A stretch of DNA of 37,046 nucleotides, taken from positions 1-37,046 of the forward strand of contig JAVBXM010000230.1 of the NCBI GenBank assembly GCA_030824585.1. Reading direction: 5' to 3'. The notes below the pieces were generated by a model, which saw only the letters and a program-made list of their open reading frames with translations, did no database searches and was not told where the DNA came from. Source of the DNA: Phaeospirillum sp. (lineage in GTDB: Bacteria > Pseudomonadota > Alphaproteobacteria > Rhodospirillales > Magnetospirillaceae). Positions 1 through 9,882 of the stretch are shown here, in pieces. Position 1 is the stretch's first letter. Every line of letters begins with the position of its first letter. A program made the position numbers and the translations under genes.

Positions 1-141
1 CTGGCCGGCATGAAGGATTCCAAGGTCATCGTCGCCATCAACAAGGACGAAGAGGCACCCATCTTCCAGGTCGCCGATTACGGCCTCGTCGCGGATCTCT
101 TCAAGGTCTTGCCCGAACTGGCGACTGAATTGAATAAATAA
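1..141 (+). CDS. etfA: Electron transfer flavoprotein alpha subunit, C-terminal end (partial)
   Basis: The window opens inside this gene; only the last 46 codons and the TAA stop are present. The tail has the signature of the FAD-binding C-terminal domain of EtfA/FixB: a [15 protein letters not shown] strand-turn followed by [17 protein letters not shown]. In the family this domain holds the FAD of the EtfAB heterodimer, which passes electrons from acyl-CoA dehydrogenases to ETF-ubiquinone oxidoreductase. The next gene, 49 bp downstream on the same strand, is a 3-hydroxyacyl-CoA dehydrogenase, which fits one short-chain acyl-CoA metabolism operon. etfB is expected just upstream, outside the window. 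Confidence 0.9.
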   Translation: MAGMKDSKVIVAINKDEEAPIFQVADYGLVADLFKVLPELATELNK

Positions 142-190
142 TCATCAACCTGCCCTGAGGCAAACGCCCTTACCATCCGGGAGCCTAACA

Positions 191-1069
191 ATGAGTGCTA
201 TCAAGAAGATTGGTATTATCGGCGCGGGCCAGATGGGCAATGGTATCGCCCATGTCTGTGCCGCATCCGGCTTCGACATCATCCTGCTGGATATCAGTGA
301 AGAGGCCCTGAAGAAGGGCCTGGGCACCATTTCCAAGAACCTGGACCGTGCCGTCGCTAAGGGCAAGCTGACCGAGGCGGACAAGACCGCCACCCTGGGC
401 CGCATCAAGCCGACCACCGTCTACGCCGATTTCTCGGACAGCGATCTGGTCATCGAGGCCGCCACCGAGGACGAGAAGGTCAAGCGGGCCATCTTCGCCC
501 AGCTCTGCCCGGTGCTGAAGCCCGAGGCCCACATCGCGTCGAATACCTCGTCGCTGTCCATCACCCGCCTGGGTGCCGCCACCGACCGCCCCGCCAAGTT
601 CATGGGCATGCACTTCATGAACCCGGTGCCGGTCATGCAGTTGGTCGAGCTGATCCGCGGCATCGCCACCAGCGAGGAGACCTTCTCCCTGGTGCGCGAG
701 ATGACTCTGAAGCTGGGCAAGAAGCCGGTCTCGGCCGAAGACTTCCCGGCCTTCATCGTCAACCGTATCCTGCTGCCGATGATCAACGAGGCGGTCTACA
801 CCCTGTACGAGGGCGTCGGCTCGGTGACCTGTATCGACACCGCCATGAAGCTGGGCGCCAACCATCCCATGGGCCCGCTGGAACTGGCCGATTTCATCGG
901 CCTGGACACCTGCCTGGCGGTGATGCAGGTGCTGCACGACGGTCTGGCCGACACCAAGTACCGCCCCTGCCCGCTGCTGGTGAAGTATGTGGAGGCCGGC
1001 TGGCTGGGTCGCAAGACCGGCCGCGGCTTCTACGACTACACCGGCGAGGTCCCGGTTCCGACCCGCTGA
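191..1069 (+). CDS. hbd: 3-hydroxybutyryl-CoA dehydrogenase
   Basis: This 292-residue protein has the full length of the short 3-hydroxyacyl-CoA dehydrogenases. It oxidises 3-hydroxybutyryl-CoA to acetoacetyl-CoA with NAD(P)+ in the cytoplasm, in beta-oxidation or in polyhydroxybutyrate/butyrate metabolism. The N-terminal Rossmann motif is GAGQMGNGIAHVCA (about residues 11-24). SNTSSLSI and MHFMNPVPVMQLVE around residues 118-153 carry the catalytic Ser and His and lead to the conserved Glu. The C-terminal helical domain has HPMGPLELADFIGLD and ends with GRKTGRGFYDY, both typical. The ATG follows a GGGAG ribosome site at about 179-183. It sits 49 bp after etfA and is followed by a terminator, so it is the last gene of that operon. 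The choice between hbd and paaH cannot be settled from sequence alone. Confidence 0.93.
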   Translation: MSAIKKIGIIGAGQMGNGIAHVCAASGFDIILLDISEEALKKGLGTISKNLDRAVAKGKLTEADKTATLGRIKPTTVYADFSDSDLVIEAATEDEKVKRAIFAQLCPVLKPEAHIASNTSSLSITRLGAATDRPAKFMGMHFMNPVPVMQLVELIRGIATSEETFSLVREMTLKLGKKPVSAEDFPAFIVNRILLPMINEAVYTLYEGVGSVTCIDTAMKLGANHPMGPLELADFIGLDTCLAVMQVLHDGLADTKYRPCPLLVKYVEAGWLGRKTGRGFYDYTGEVPVPTR

Positions 1070-1091
1070 TCCGGCGATTCCGGTCGAGACG

Positions 1092-1126
1092 AAGGGCGGG
1101 AAGCGAAAGCTTCCCGCCCTTTTTTC
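1092..1126 (+). terminator. Intrinsic terminator after etfA-hbd operon
   Basis: A perfect 13-bp stem (1092-1104 with 1109-1121) closes on a GAAA tetraloop and runs into a T-tract at 1120-1125. It lies 22 bp after the hbd stop codon and faces plus-strand transcription. On the minus strand (end of secA, stop at 1145) there is no downstream T-tract, so it should act mainly on the plus strand. Confidence 0.93.
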
Positions 1127-1144
1127 ATGCGTGGAGGAGGGGGG

Positions 1145-3847
<2,703 letters not shown>

Positions 3848-3902
3848 GAAGCTTCCCCAAGATAAGAGAGCAGGCCCGAAAGGGGCCCATCGCGACCGGC
3901 AA

Positions 3903-3931
3903 GAGATAGAGGCCGGCCCGCGATCTGTCAA
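3903..3931 (-). promoter_or_regulatory. Sigma-70 promoter of secA
   Basis: On the minus strand a perfect -35 TTGACA (3926-3931) is followed by a 17-bp spacer and -10 TATCTC (3903-3908). Transcription would start near 3896, giving a leader of about 50 nt before the secA ATG. A 9-bp dyad (3915-3942) overlaps the -35 box. Confidence 0.7.
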
Positions 3932-3942
3932 TGTCGCGGGCC
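3915..3942. repeat. Perfect 9-bp dyad between CZB receptor gene and secA
   Basis: GGCCCGCGA (3915-3923) and TCGCGGGCC (3934-3942) form a perfect inverted repeat around a 10-nt centre that contains the secA -35 box. It lies 28 bp after the stop codon of the upstream minus-strand chemoreceptor gene. It could be that gene's terminator stem, although no T-tract follows, or an operator on the secA promoter. The sequence does not decide between these. Confidence 0.5.
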
Positions 3943-3969
3943 GATTTGTGGCCGAGGGGGCGCCGGTTT

Positions 3970-6297
3970 TCAGGCGGCGCGGCGCAGGACCTCGGCCATT
4001 TCCTCCAGTAGGGCCAGGACCTCGTGGGATGCCTCGTTGAGGCGGTCGACCTCGGTCTGGGCCGCCGTCGCGTCACCCTGGGCGTGCAGCTCCAGGGCGC
4101 GCTTGCCATGGGCATGGACGCGCTGGTGGGGGGCCAGCAGGCGGCCATAGGCGGACTGGCCGGTGAGGCGTTCGTCCTTCAAGGTATCGTACCACTTGCC
4201 CAGGCGGCAGGTGTGGTGGTCGGCCAGCTTGTCGGGCGTGAGGTCGTTGCGGCCCATGATGTGGTCGATGATCGAGCGCTTGAAGCGGATATGGTCGTTC
4301 TTGGCTACCTGCAGCAGGGTCTCGGCGGTGCCCAGCCTGGCGAAGTCCTCGGCCCGGCGGTCCAGCACCTGGGCCGCCTCGGTCATGGCGCCCAGCACCT
4401 GGTCGATCTCCTCGAGATTATGCTCGGACAGGCTGGCGATCTGGCCGGTGGCGGCCGAGACCTCGGCAGCCGCGGCGTTCTGCTGGCCCAGGATGCCGGC
4501 GATGTCGTGCATGCGCCGGGTCACCCCGTCGATGCGCCCGGCGATGGCCTCCAGGCCGCCGGTCACCTGGCCGACGGCGGCCATGCCGTCATTGGCGGCG
4601 CAGCGCGAGCGCTCCATGGATTCGCGGGCGCCATTCATGTCGTTGACCAGGGTCTCGATGCGCGAGCGGATGTCCACCGTGGCTTTGGCGGTCTGGTTGG
4701 CCAGGGTCTTGACCTCGCCGGCCACCACCGCGAAGCCCTTGCCGGCCTCGCCGGCCCGGGCCGCCTCGATGGTGGCGTTGAGCGCCAGCAGGTTGGTCTG
4801 GCCGGCGATGTCCTCGATCTGGTTGATGATGGCGGCGATCTGGTCCGAGGCGCCGGACAGGGCCTCGATCTTGCCGCCCACCTCCGACACCGCCTGCAGC
4901 AGCCCGTCCATGGCCCGGCGGGCGCTAGCGGTGGCGGCGACGCCCTCCTTGGCGGCGGCCTCGGCGTCCGAGGCCTCCTCGGCGGCGATTTCCGAGGATT
5001 GCGAGATGGTGTTGACCGAGACCACCAGTTCCTCGATGGCGCTGGCGATGGACTGGCTCTGCTCCGAGGCGCGGCGCACCGATCCCGACATACGGGTCAG
5101 CACCACCCCGGCCTCGTTGCTCTGCATGGCGGCCTCGACGATTCCTTCCAATTGCAGTTGCATACCGTCCTTCAGGGATTTCTGCCCCTTCTCCAGCTCG
5201 ACCAGGGTGCGCTGCTGCGCCGCTTCCAGTTCGGCGGTGCGCTCCACCTCCTTTTGCACCACCTGGACGGCGCGGGCCATCCGGCCGATCTCGTCGTTGC
5301 GGTCCAGGCCGGGGATGTCCGCCGCGAAGTCCCGCCTGGCGATGCGGTCCATGGCAGTGCTCATGGCCAGCACCGGGCCGGTGATGGAGCGGCTGAGCAG
5401 GATGCTGAGGACCACCGCCACGGCGGCGGCGCCGAGGATCAGCCCGGCCATGGTCCGGCGCGCCTCCGACAATTGGGTGGCGTAGTGGGAGCCATCCATG
5501 GCGATCTCCGCCACGCCCAGCGGCTTGCCGCCATAATCCTTGACCGCCCGGCCCAGCACGGCGACGCGGCCGCCCTTGCCGTCCTCCACCGCCTTGATGA
5601 CGTCCCTGCCGCCCAGGGCGGCGGCGATCTCGGAGGGAGACAGGGCCGACTGGGCGATGGTGCCGGCGAACACCTTGAACTCGTCCTTGGCCTTGACGTG
5701 CAGGGCCACGTCGACGCCGAACGTCTTCTTGAATTCCACGAAGAAGGGCTGGCCGAAGGACAGGCCGAACTCCACCGAACCCACGTGCCGGCCCTCGTCG
5801 AACAGCGGCATCAGGCCGCGCACCCCCAGCCCGGCCACGCCGTATTCCAGGCCGTGGGTGGGCCTTTGCGTCGTGTTGGTCTCCACCACGGTCTGGCGGA
5901 TGGCCGACAGGTCGTCGCCGAACTTGGCCGGGGCGTGGACGCGCAGGAACGAGGTGGCGGGGGGCGTGTGGAACTGGAACTGCTCGACGCCGAAGGGGGC
6001 GGCGACGGCCTTGAAGGTGGGAATCATCTGGGCGGCCAGGACGTCGCGGTTGCCGGTGGCGACCAGATGGGCAATGCCCGGCAGGTTGGCCACCAGGGCG
6101 GCCATGGCCTGGGCCTGGTCGGCGGAACCGCCGATGGCGTCGGACAATTGCTCGAAGCGGCCCATCAGCTCGCGCCGCTCGGCCTGCTCGATCTGCGTGA
6201 CGGCGTGGCTGTTGCTGAACCATCCCATGGTGGCGGCGGTCCCCACCGACATGGCGACCAGGGCGGCGCCGAAGCGCGCGGCAATTCCAAAGGCCAT
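3970..6297 (-). CDS. Methyl-accepting chemotaxis protein with C-terminal CZB zinc domain
   Basis: A 775-residue transmembrane chemoreceptor. A membrane segment at about residues 5-25 is followed by a periplasmic sensor of about 250 residues resembling double-Cache type modules, a second membrane segment at about 280-302, and a HAMP linker. The cytoplasmic signalling hairpin tip has [21 protein letters not shown] and [19 protein letters not shown] at about 499-532. The last 110 residues form a chemoreceptor zinc-binding (CZB) domain with HIRFKR near 666 and the hallmark [11 protein letters not shown] near 692. In the family, CZB binds zinc through His/Cys and tunes signalling; the His and Cys ligands seen here look intact. 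The ATG at 6297 is preferred because a hydrophobic segment follows directly and a GGGGGAG site lies upstream. No che genes are nearby, so it presumably joins receptor arrays encoded elsewhere. Ligand unknown. Confidence 0.92.
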   Translation of the reverse strand: MAFGIAARFGAALVAMSVGTAATMGWFSNSHAVTQIEQAERRELMGRFEQLSDAIGGSADQAQAMAALVANLPGIAHLVATGNRDVLAAQMIPTFKAVAAPFGVEQFQFHTPPATSFLRVHAPAKFGDDLSAIRQTVVETNTTQRPTHGLEYGVAGLGVRGLMPLFDEGRHVGSVEFGLSFGQPFFVEFKKTFGVDVALHVKAKDEFKVFAGTIAQSALSPSEIAAALGGRDVIKAVEDGKGGRVAVLGRAVKDYGGKPLGVAEIAMDGSHYATQLSEARRTMAGLILGAAAVAVVLSILLSRSITGPVLAMSTAMDRIARRDFAADIPGLDRNDEIGRMARAVQVVQKEVERTAELEAAQQRTLVELEKGQKSLKDGMQLQLEGIVEAAMQSNEAGVVLTRMSGSVRRASEQSQSIASAIEELVVSVNTISQSSEIAAEEASDAEAAAKEGVAATASARRAMDGLLQAVSEVGGKIEALSGASDQIAAIINQIEDIAGQTNLLALNATIEAARAGEAGKGFAVVAGEVKTLANQTAKATVDIRSRIETLVNDMNGARESMERSRCAANDGMAAVGQVTGGLEAIAGRIDGVTRRMHDIAGILGQQNAAAAEVSAATGQIASLSEHNLEEIDQVLGAMTEAAQVLDRRAEDFARLGTAETLLQVAKNDHIRFKRSIIDHIMGRNDLTPDKLADHHTCRLGKWYDTLKDERLTGQSAYGRLLAPHQRVHAHGKRALELHAQGDATAAQTEVDRLNEASHEVLALLEEMAEVLRRAA

Positions 6298-6403
6298 GGT
6301 TCCTGTCTCTCCCCCTTGAAAAGGCGAATGGCGGCTTGATCCGGTCTGGTGATGGAGGTCGCGCCCTCCGAACCGCCCCACCGGCTCAGGCTCGCCGCGC
6401 CGT

Positions 6404-6450
6404 GCACGCCATGAGCGATCTTGCTGCCAGCAGCATCACTCATGGCGTGC
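6404..6450 (-). other. Long hairpin in the leader of the CZB chemoreceptor mRNA
   Basis: GCACGCCATGAG (6404-6415) and CTCATGGCGTGC (6439-6450) form a perfect 12-bp inverted repeat. The interior also pairs: TGCTG (6422-6426) with CAGCA (6431-6435). It lies between the candidate promoter at 6464-6491 and the receptor start at 6297, so the transcript would carry it in a leader of about 160 nt. A role as operator or as terminator of unseen transcription is also possible. Confidence 0.55.
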
Positions 6451-6463
6451 TGAAACATTATTT

Positions 6464-6491
6464 AATATAAATATCATTATATTAGCAACAA
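6464..6491 (-). promoter_or_regulatory. Candidate promoter of the CZB chemoreceptor gene (AT-rich island)
   Basis: A stretch at about 6451-6495 is almost purely A/T in an otherwise GC-rich region. On the minus strand TTGTTG (6486-6491) and TATATT (6464-6469) are 16 bp apart, and an alternative TATAAT lies at 6476-6481. The exact boxes are uncertain; the AT-rich island is the solid observation. Confidence 0.5.
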
Positions 6492-6527
6492 ATGTTTTGG
6501 TCCGACCAGTCGAGAGCATGCCGGGAC

Positions 6528-6556
6528 TTGGGGGAAGGCCAAGGCTGGGGTATAAG
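6528..6556 (+). promoter_or_regulatory. Promoter of tRNA-Leu
   Basis: TTGGGG (6528-6533), a 17-bp spacer and TATAAG (6551-6556) sit 32 bp upstream of the tRNA 5' end. The last bases before the tRNA are GC-rich, as in stable-RNA leaders. Confidence 0.55.
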
Positions 6557-6588
6557 GTCCGCACCGCCCCGTGGGCGTGCTTCCCCAA

Positions 6589-6673
6589 GGCCCCTTGGCG
6601 GAACTGGTAGACGCAAGCGACTTAAAATCGCTCGCCTTCGGGCGTGCCGGTTCGATTCCGGCAGGGGCCACCA
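6589..6673 (+). tRNA. tRNA-Leu (anticodon UAA)
   Basis: A complete class II tRNA. The acceptor GGCCCCT (6589-6595) pairs with AGGGGCC (6663-6669), with discriminator A and an encoded CCA at 6671-6673. The D-arm contains GGTAGACGC. The anticodon stem AGCGA/TCGCT encloses loop CTTAAAA with anticodon TAA at 6623-6625. The long variable arm CGCC-TTCG-GGCG is diagnostic of Leu/Ser/Tyr tRNAs. The T-arm is GCCGG-TTCGATT-CCGGC. It reads UUA (and UUG by wobble), very rare codons in this GC-rich genome. A convergent toxin gene ends 3 bp beyond the CCA. Confidence 0.97.
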
Positions 6674-6676
6674 AAT

Positions 6677-6955
6677 TCAAAGGCTTTGTATATCCCGCAC
6701 ACCGTGAAGTATGCGGATGACCTCGATTCCATCGGCGACGGGCCGGTAGAAGACGATGTGGCGTCCGACCGGGAAGCTGCGGATGACGGGCCGAAGCGCG
6801 CCGCGATCACGGCCGAGCAGAGGCGATTGGGCCAGAAGCTCGCAGCACTGTACGACGTCGGAGATCAACTGGGCGGCGGCGGCCGGATTGTCGCTGGCAA
6901 TGTAGTCGCCGATCTCTTCAAGATCGGCTGCCGCTCGCGGCCGAAGGCGGATCAC
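6677..6955 (-). CDS. ParE/RelE-type toxin
   Basis: A 92-residue protein of the ParE branch of the RelE/ParE fold. It starts with RLRPRAAADLEEIGDYIA, has the mid segment SPLLGRDRGALRPVIRSFPVGRHIVFYRP, and ends with IEVIRILHGVRDI. These are the helical hairpin, central strand and C-terminal strand of the family. ParE toxins block DNA gyrase; the target here is inferred from family only. It starts with GTG at 6955, 5 nt after the stop of a 71-residue partner, the classic antitoxin-toxin order. Its stop codon lies 3 bp from the end of the oppositely oriented tRNA-Leu gene. Confidence 0.88.
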   Translation of the reverse strand: MIRLRPRAAADLEEIGDYIASDNPAAAAQLISDVVQCCELLAQSPLLGRDRGALRPVIRSFPVGRHIVFYRPVADGIEVIRILHGVRDIQSL

Positions 6956-6960
6956 CGCTA

Positions 6961-7176
6961 TCAGCGGTTGGGCGTGCCGTACTTGGCGAGAAGACGGGAG
7001 AAGACGGGGCCACCGTCTACGGTATCGCCGCTGGTCGCTCCCTCGTCCAAGGCGGTGCGCAGGGCGGCGATGCGGGCCTCTTCCCCACCGGCCAGGGCGA
7101 CGGCGATGGCGGACTCGTCCGCATTTTGCAGAAAGCCGGCCAGATCAGGATCATGGAATTCGCGATTGACGCGCAT
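6961..7176 (-). CDS. Antitoxin partner of the ParE-type toxin (ParD-like tail)
   Basis: A 71-residue acidic protein immediately upstream of the toxin. Its second half (ARIAALRTALDEGATSGD onward, ending FSRLLAKYG) resembles the toxin-wrapping C-terminal region of ParD-type antitoxins, which have IxALRxALxEGExSG. The first 30 residues do not show the ribbon-helix-helix DNA-binding pattern usual in ParD, so either the operon is regulated differently or the N-terminus is highly diverged. The ATG at 7176 is preferred; an in-frame start at 7272 would add an Arg/Ser-rich stretch without domain character. The pair is inferred to be a toxin-antitoxin module from gene order and 5-nt spacing. Confidence 0.75.
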   Translation of the reverse strand: MRVNREFHDPDLAGFLQNADESAIAVALAGGEEARIAALRTALDEGATSGDTVDGGPVFSRLLAKYGTPNR

Positions 7177-7399
7177 GGAGGCGGACCTTCGCCGACAAGG
7201 AGACGAACCCGCACAGGATATCACACGGGGCGGAAGGATTCCTAGCAAGGCAATTGGAGCCGGATTTCCCACCTCCCCCTCGCCCCTTTTTCGCCCTTGC
7301 TATGTCCTTCGTCTGCCGGGTCCACACCCTCTGGTTTCGAGGGGGGCTTGGGGGTAGCATATTCCTTTCGATCTGGTTCATGCGGTTGGGGGGCTGGGC
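7177..7399. other. Divergent intergenic region between antitoxin and chemoreceptor
   Basis: This 223-bp gap must hold the promoters of the toxin-antitoxin pair (minus) and of the chemoreceptor (plus). I see no convincing -35/-10 pair, no strong dyad and no RNA gene. Confidence 0.4.
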
Positions 7400-9088
7400 A
7401 TGCTGTCGAATTGGACCGTCTCGCTGAAGATGTGGCTGGTCGTCGGGTTGATGAGCCTGCTCGCCGTGGGGATCGGTGGGGTCGGCATCACCGGCATGGA
7501 AGCCCTGGACGAACAATCGGGGGAGATTCAGAAGGCGGCGGCCCGCGCCATCATCGGCGAGCGCAGCAACGGGCTGATCCTGTCCGTCGTGATGGATTCG
7601 CGCGGCATCTACATGGCGCAGTCGTCCGCCGAGGTCGAGAAATACGCCGTCCCCATGCTGGACAATCTCCAGAAGTTCGAGCGCAATATCGCCGAATGGG
7701 GGAGCATGGCGCCGCCGTCGCAGCAGGCCGAGTTCGCCAAGTTGAAGGAATCCGCCACCCGCTTCGTCGCGTTCCGCCGCGAACTGGTGCGCATCGGCCG
7801 CGCCGAGGGCGGCCCCGCCGGCCGGGCGTTCGGCGATAACGACGCCAACCGCAAGTCGCGCCAGGAGCTCAACAAGCTGACCGAGGCCTTCGCCGACATC
7901 AACAACAGGGACATCACCGAAACCGCCGCCAGCATGGACAAGCTCCGCGTCTCCAAGCTGCGGATCAGCATCGCCCTGACCCTGGCGGGAATCGCGGTGG
8001 TCGGCGCCCTGGCCACCCTGATCGGCAAGCGCACCATCGCCGCTCCCATCGATTCCATGGCGGCGGCCATGGACCAGTTGCGCCAGCGCCAGTACGCCGT
8101 TCACATCCCCGGCATAGGGCTTGGAAACGAGATCGGCCGCATGGCCTCGTCCCTGGCGGTGTTCCGCGACGCCATGGTCGAGACCGACCGCCTGGCCGCC
8201 GAGCACAACGCCGAGATGGCGGCGCGCGCCGAGCGGGGCAAGGCGATGGATGCCCTGGCCCGGGATTTCGATCACACGGTGTCGGGCGTTCTGGACGTGG
8301 TGTCGGGTGCCGCCACCGAGCTGCACGCCACCGCCCAGGGCATGCAGGTCATCGCCGAGCAGACCCAGGACAAGGCTTCGGCGGTGGCCGCCGCCTCGGA
8401 AGAGGCGTCCAGCAGCGTCGAAACCGTGGCGACCGCCGCCGAGGAACTGTCGGCTTCCATCGCCGAGATCGCCCGCCAGGTGGCGCAGTCCAGCTCCGCC
8501 GCGCAGTTGGCCTCGGACGAGGCCCGCCAGACCAACACCATCGTCCAGGGGCTGGCGGCCAGTTCCACCCGGATCGGCGACGTGGTCAGCCTGATCAACG
8601 ATATCGCGGCGCAGACCAACCTGCTGGCGCTCAACGCCACGATTGAAGCCGCTCGCGCGGGGGAAGCAGGCAAGGGCTTCGCCGTGGTGGCCGGCGAGGT
8701 CAAGGTGCTGGCCACCCAGACCGGCAAGGCCACCGAGGAGATTTCCACCCAGGTGGGCGCCGTCCAGACCGCCACCCGCGAGGCCGTGGCGGCCATCGGC
8801 AGCATCGTCGGCCGCATCGAGGAGATCAACCACATCGCCACCGCCATTTCGGCGGCGGTGGAGGAGCAATCCGCCGCCACCGCCGAGATCGCCCGCAATG
8901 TGGATCAGGCGGCCCAGGGTACCCGGCAGGTCTCGGCCAATGTGGGCGGCGTGTCGGCCACCGCCGCCGAGACCGATGCGGCGGCGGTGCAGGTCCTGTC
9001 GGCGGCGGAATCCCTGTCGCGCGAGGCGACGGAGCTCAAGGGCGTGGTCGACCGCTTCCTGGAAGGGGTTCACACCGTCCAGGGCTGA
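7400..9088 (+). CDS. Methyl-accepting chemotaxis protein
   Basis: A 562-residue transmembrane chemoreceptor. The first membrane segment is at about residues 10-32. A periplasmic helical region of about 155 residues follows, resembling a four-helix-bundle sensor. A second membrane segment (ISIALTLAGIAVVGALATLI, about 190-209) leads to a HAMP domain with IAAPIDSMAAAMDQLRQR. The signalling tip [21 protein letters not shown] begins near 406. The protein ends at VVDRFLEGVHTVQG without a CZB domain or a CheR/CheB docking pentapeptide. The start lies after a G-rich site (GGGGGG at about 7387-7392). Its stop is 6 bp from the stop of the convergent HAD gene, leaving no room for a separate terminator. 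Ligand unknown. Confidence 0.92.
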   Translation: MLSNWTVSLKMWLVVGLMSLLAVGIGGVGITGMEALDEQSGEIQKAAARAIIGERSNGLILSVVMDSRGIYMAQSSAEVEKYAVPMLDNLQKFERNIAEWGSMAPPSQQAEFAKLKESATRFVAFRRELVRIGRAEGGPAGRAFGDNDANRKSRQELNKLTEAFADINNRDITETAASMDKLRVSKLRISIALTLAGIAVVGALATLIGKRTIAAPIDSMAAAMDQLRQRQYAVHIPGIGLGNEIGRMASSLAVFRDAMVETDRLAAEHNAEMAARAERGKAMDALARDFDHTVSGVLDVVSGAATELHATAQGMQVIAEQTQDKASAVAAASEEASSSVETVATAAEELSASIAEIARQVAQSSSAAQLASDEARQTNTIVQGLAASSTRIGDVVSLINDIAAQTNLLALNATIEAARAGEAGKGFAVVAGEVKVLATQTGKATEEISTQVGAVQTATREAVAAIGSIVGRIEEINHIATAISAAVEEQSAATAEIARNVDQAAQGTRQVSANVGGVSATAAETDAAAVQVLSAAESLSREATELKGVVDRFLEGVHTVQG

Positions 9089-9094
9089 GCCCGG

Positions 9095-9787
9095 TCAGGG
9101 GGCGTCCGCCGCCCGCTCCAGCCAGGCGGCGAGGTCGTCGGTGATGTGGTGGACGTGGGCGAGGTCGCCCCGGTCCTCGCCCAGCACCTCGGTATCGGGG
9201 TGGCCGTCCTCGCGCACCCACAAGGTGGTCATGCCGATGGCGGCGGCGGGCCGCAGGTTGCGGTGCAGGTCCTCGACCATCAGGGCGGCATGGGGATCGA
9301 CGGCGTGACGGTCGATCAGCAACTGGTAGCATTCGGGCTGCGGCTTGGGGATGAAGCGGGCGGCCCTGATGTCGAAGATGCCCTCGAAGTGCCGGGCCAG
9401 CCCAAGGCGGCCCAGCACGTTCTCGGCATGGCGCTCCGATCCGTTGGTGAAGATCAGCTTGCGCCCCGAAAGGGCGGCCAGGGCTGAATCCAGGCGGGGC
9501 GCCGCGTCCAGCACCGTGCAGTCGATGTCGTGGACGAAGGACAGGAACGCCTCGGGCTCGATCTTGTGCACCAGCATCAGGCCGCGCAGCGTGGTGCCGA
9601 ATTCGCGGTAATAGCGCTTTTGCAGGGCGAAGGCGTCGTCCAGCGACAGGTGCAGCCGCTCGGCGATGAAGCGGCGCATGCGCACGTCGATCTGGGGGAA
9701 CAGGCTGGATGACGCGGGGTACAGCGTGTTGTCCAGGTCGAAGACCCAGGTCTCGATGCGCGACAGATCGGGGAAGTCCTTGTCCAT
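9095..9787 (-). CDS. Pyrimidine 5'-nucleotidase (HAD superfamily)
   Basis: A 230-residue cytoplasmic HAD phosphatase. Motif I is VFDLDNTLYP, with the nucleophile and acid/base Asp pair. The long cap starts PQIDVRMRRFI and contains KRYYREFGTTLRGLM, characteristic of the pyrimidine 5'-nucleotidase group (yeast SDT1/PHM8-like). Motif II is LIFTNGSERHA, motif III has the Lys in RFIPKPQPE, and motif IV is MVEDLHRNL. Members dephosphorylate UMP/CMP-type nucleotides. The ATG at 9787 begins ten codons after an in-frame TTG and is preferred. It stands alone, divergent from the diguanylate cyclase gene and tail-to-tail with the chemoreceptor. Confidence 0.85.
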   Translation of the reverse strand: MDKDFPDLSRIETWVFDLDNTLYPASSSLFPQIDVRMRRFIAERLHLSLDDAFALQKRYYREFGTTLRGLMLVHKIEPEAFLSFVHDIDCTVLDAAPRLDSALAALSGRKLIFTNGSERHAENVLGRLGLARHFEGIFDIRAARFIPKPQPECYQLLIDRHAVDPHAALMVEDLHRNLRPAAAIGMTTLWVREDGHPDTEVLGEDRGDLAHVHHITDDLAAWLERAADAP

Positions 9788-9866
9788 GCCCAAGACGTAG
9801 CGCGCCCCGGCGCCCAAGGCAAGGCATCCGCCTTTTAGGGGATCGTTAAGTGCCCATACCTATGTT

Positions 9867-9873
9867 AAGGAGG
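9867..9873 (+). promoter_or_regulatory. Ribosome binding site that fixes the cyclase start
   Basis: AAGGAGG is a perfect Shine-Dalgarno, and the only in-frame start codon at a suitable distance is GTG at 9883, 9 nt downstream. In-frame GTG (9850) and ATG (9862) codons upstream lie before the site and lack one of their own. An out-of-frame ATG at 9875 reads only four codons to TGA at 9884. Confidence 0.75.
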
Positions 9874-9882
9874 AATGGGGAT

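Noticed and set aside
3848-3969. A SecM-like arrest peptide upstream of secA
   Set aside because: The only in-frame extension (TTG at 3931) reads straight into secA with no separate secreted arrest peptide.
4024-6339. Second strand coding in the chemoreceptor region
   Set aside because: His/Gln/Gly-rich composition typical of antisense GC-rich frames; the CZB chemoreceptor on the minus strand is intact throughout.
6589-7399. An integrated genomic island with attachment repeats at the tRNA
   Set aside because: I saw no integrase and no second copy of the tRNA 3' end in the window; only the two-gene toxin-antitoxin pair lies next to it.
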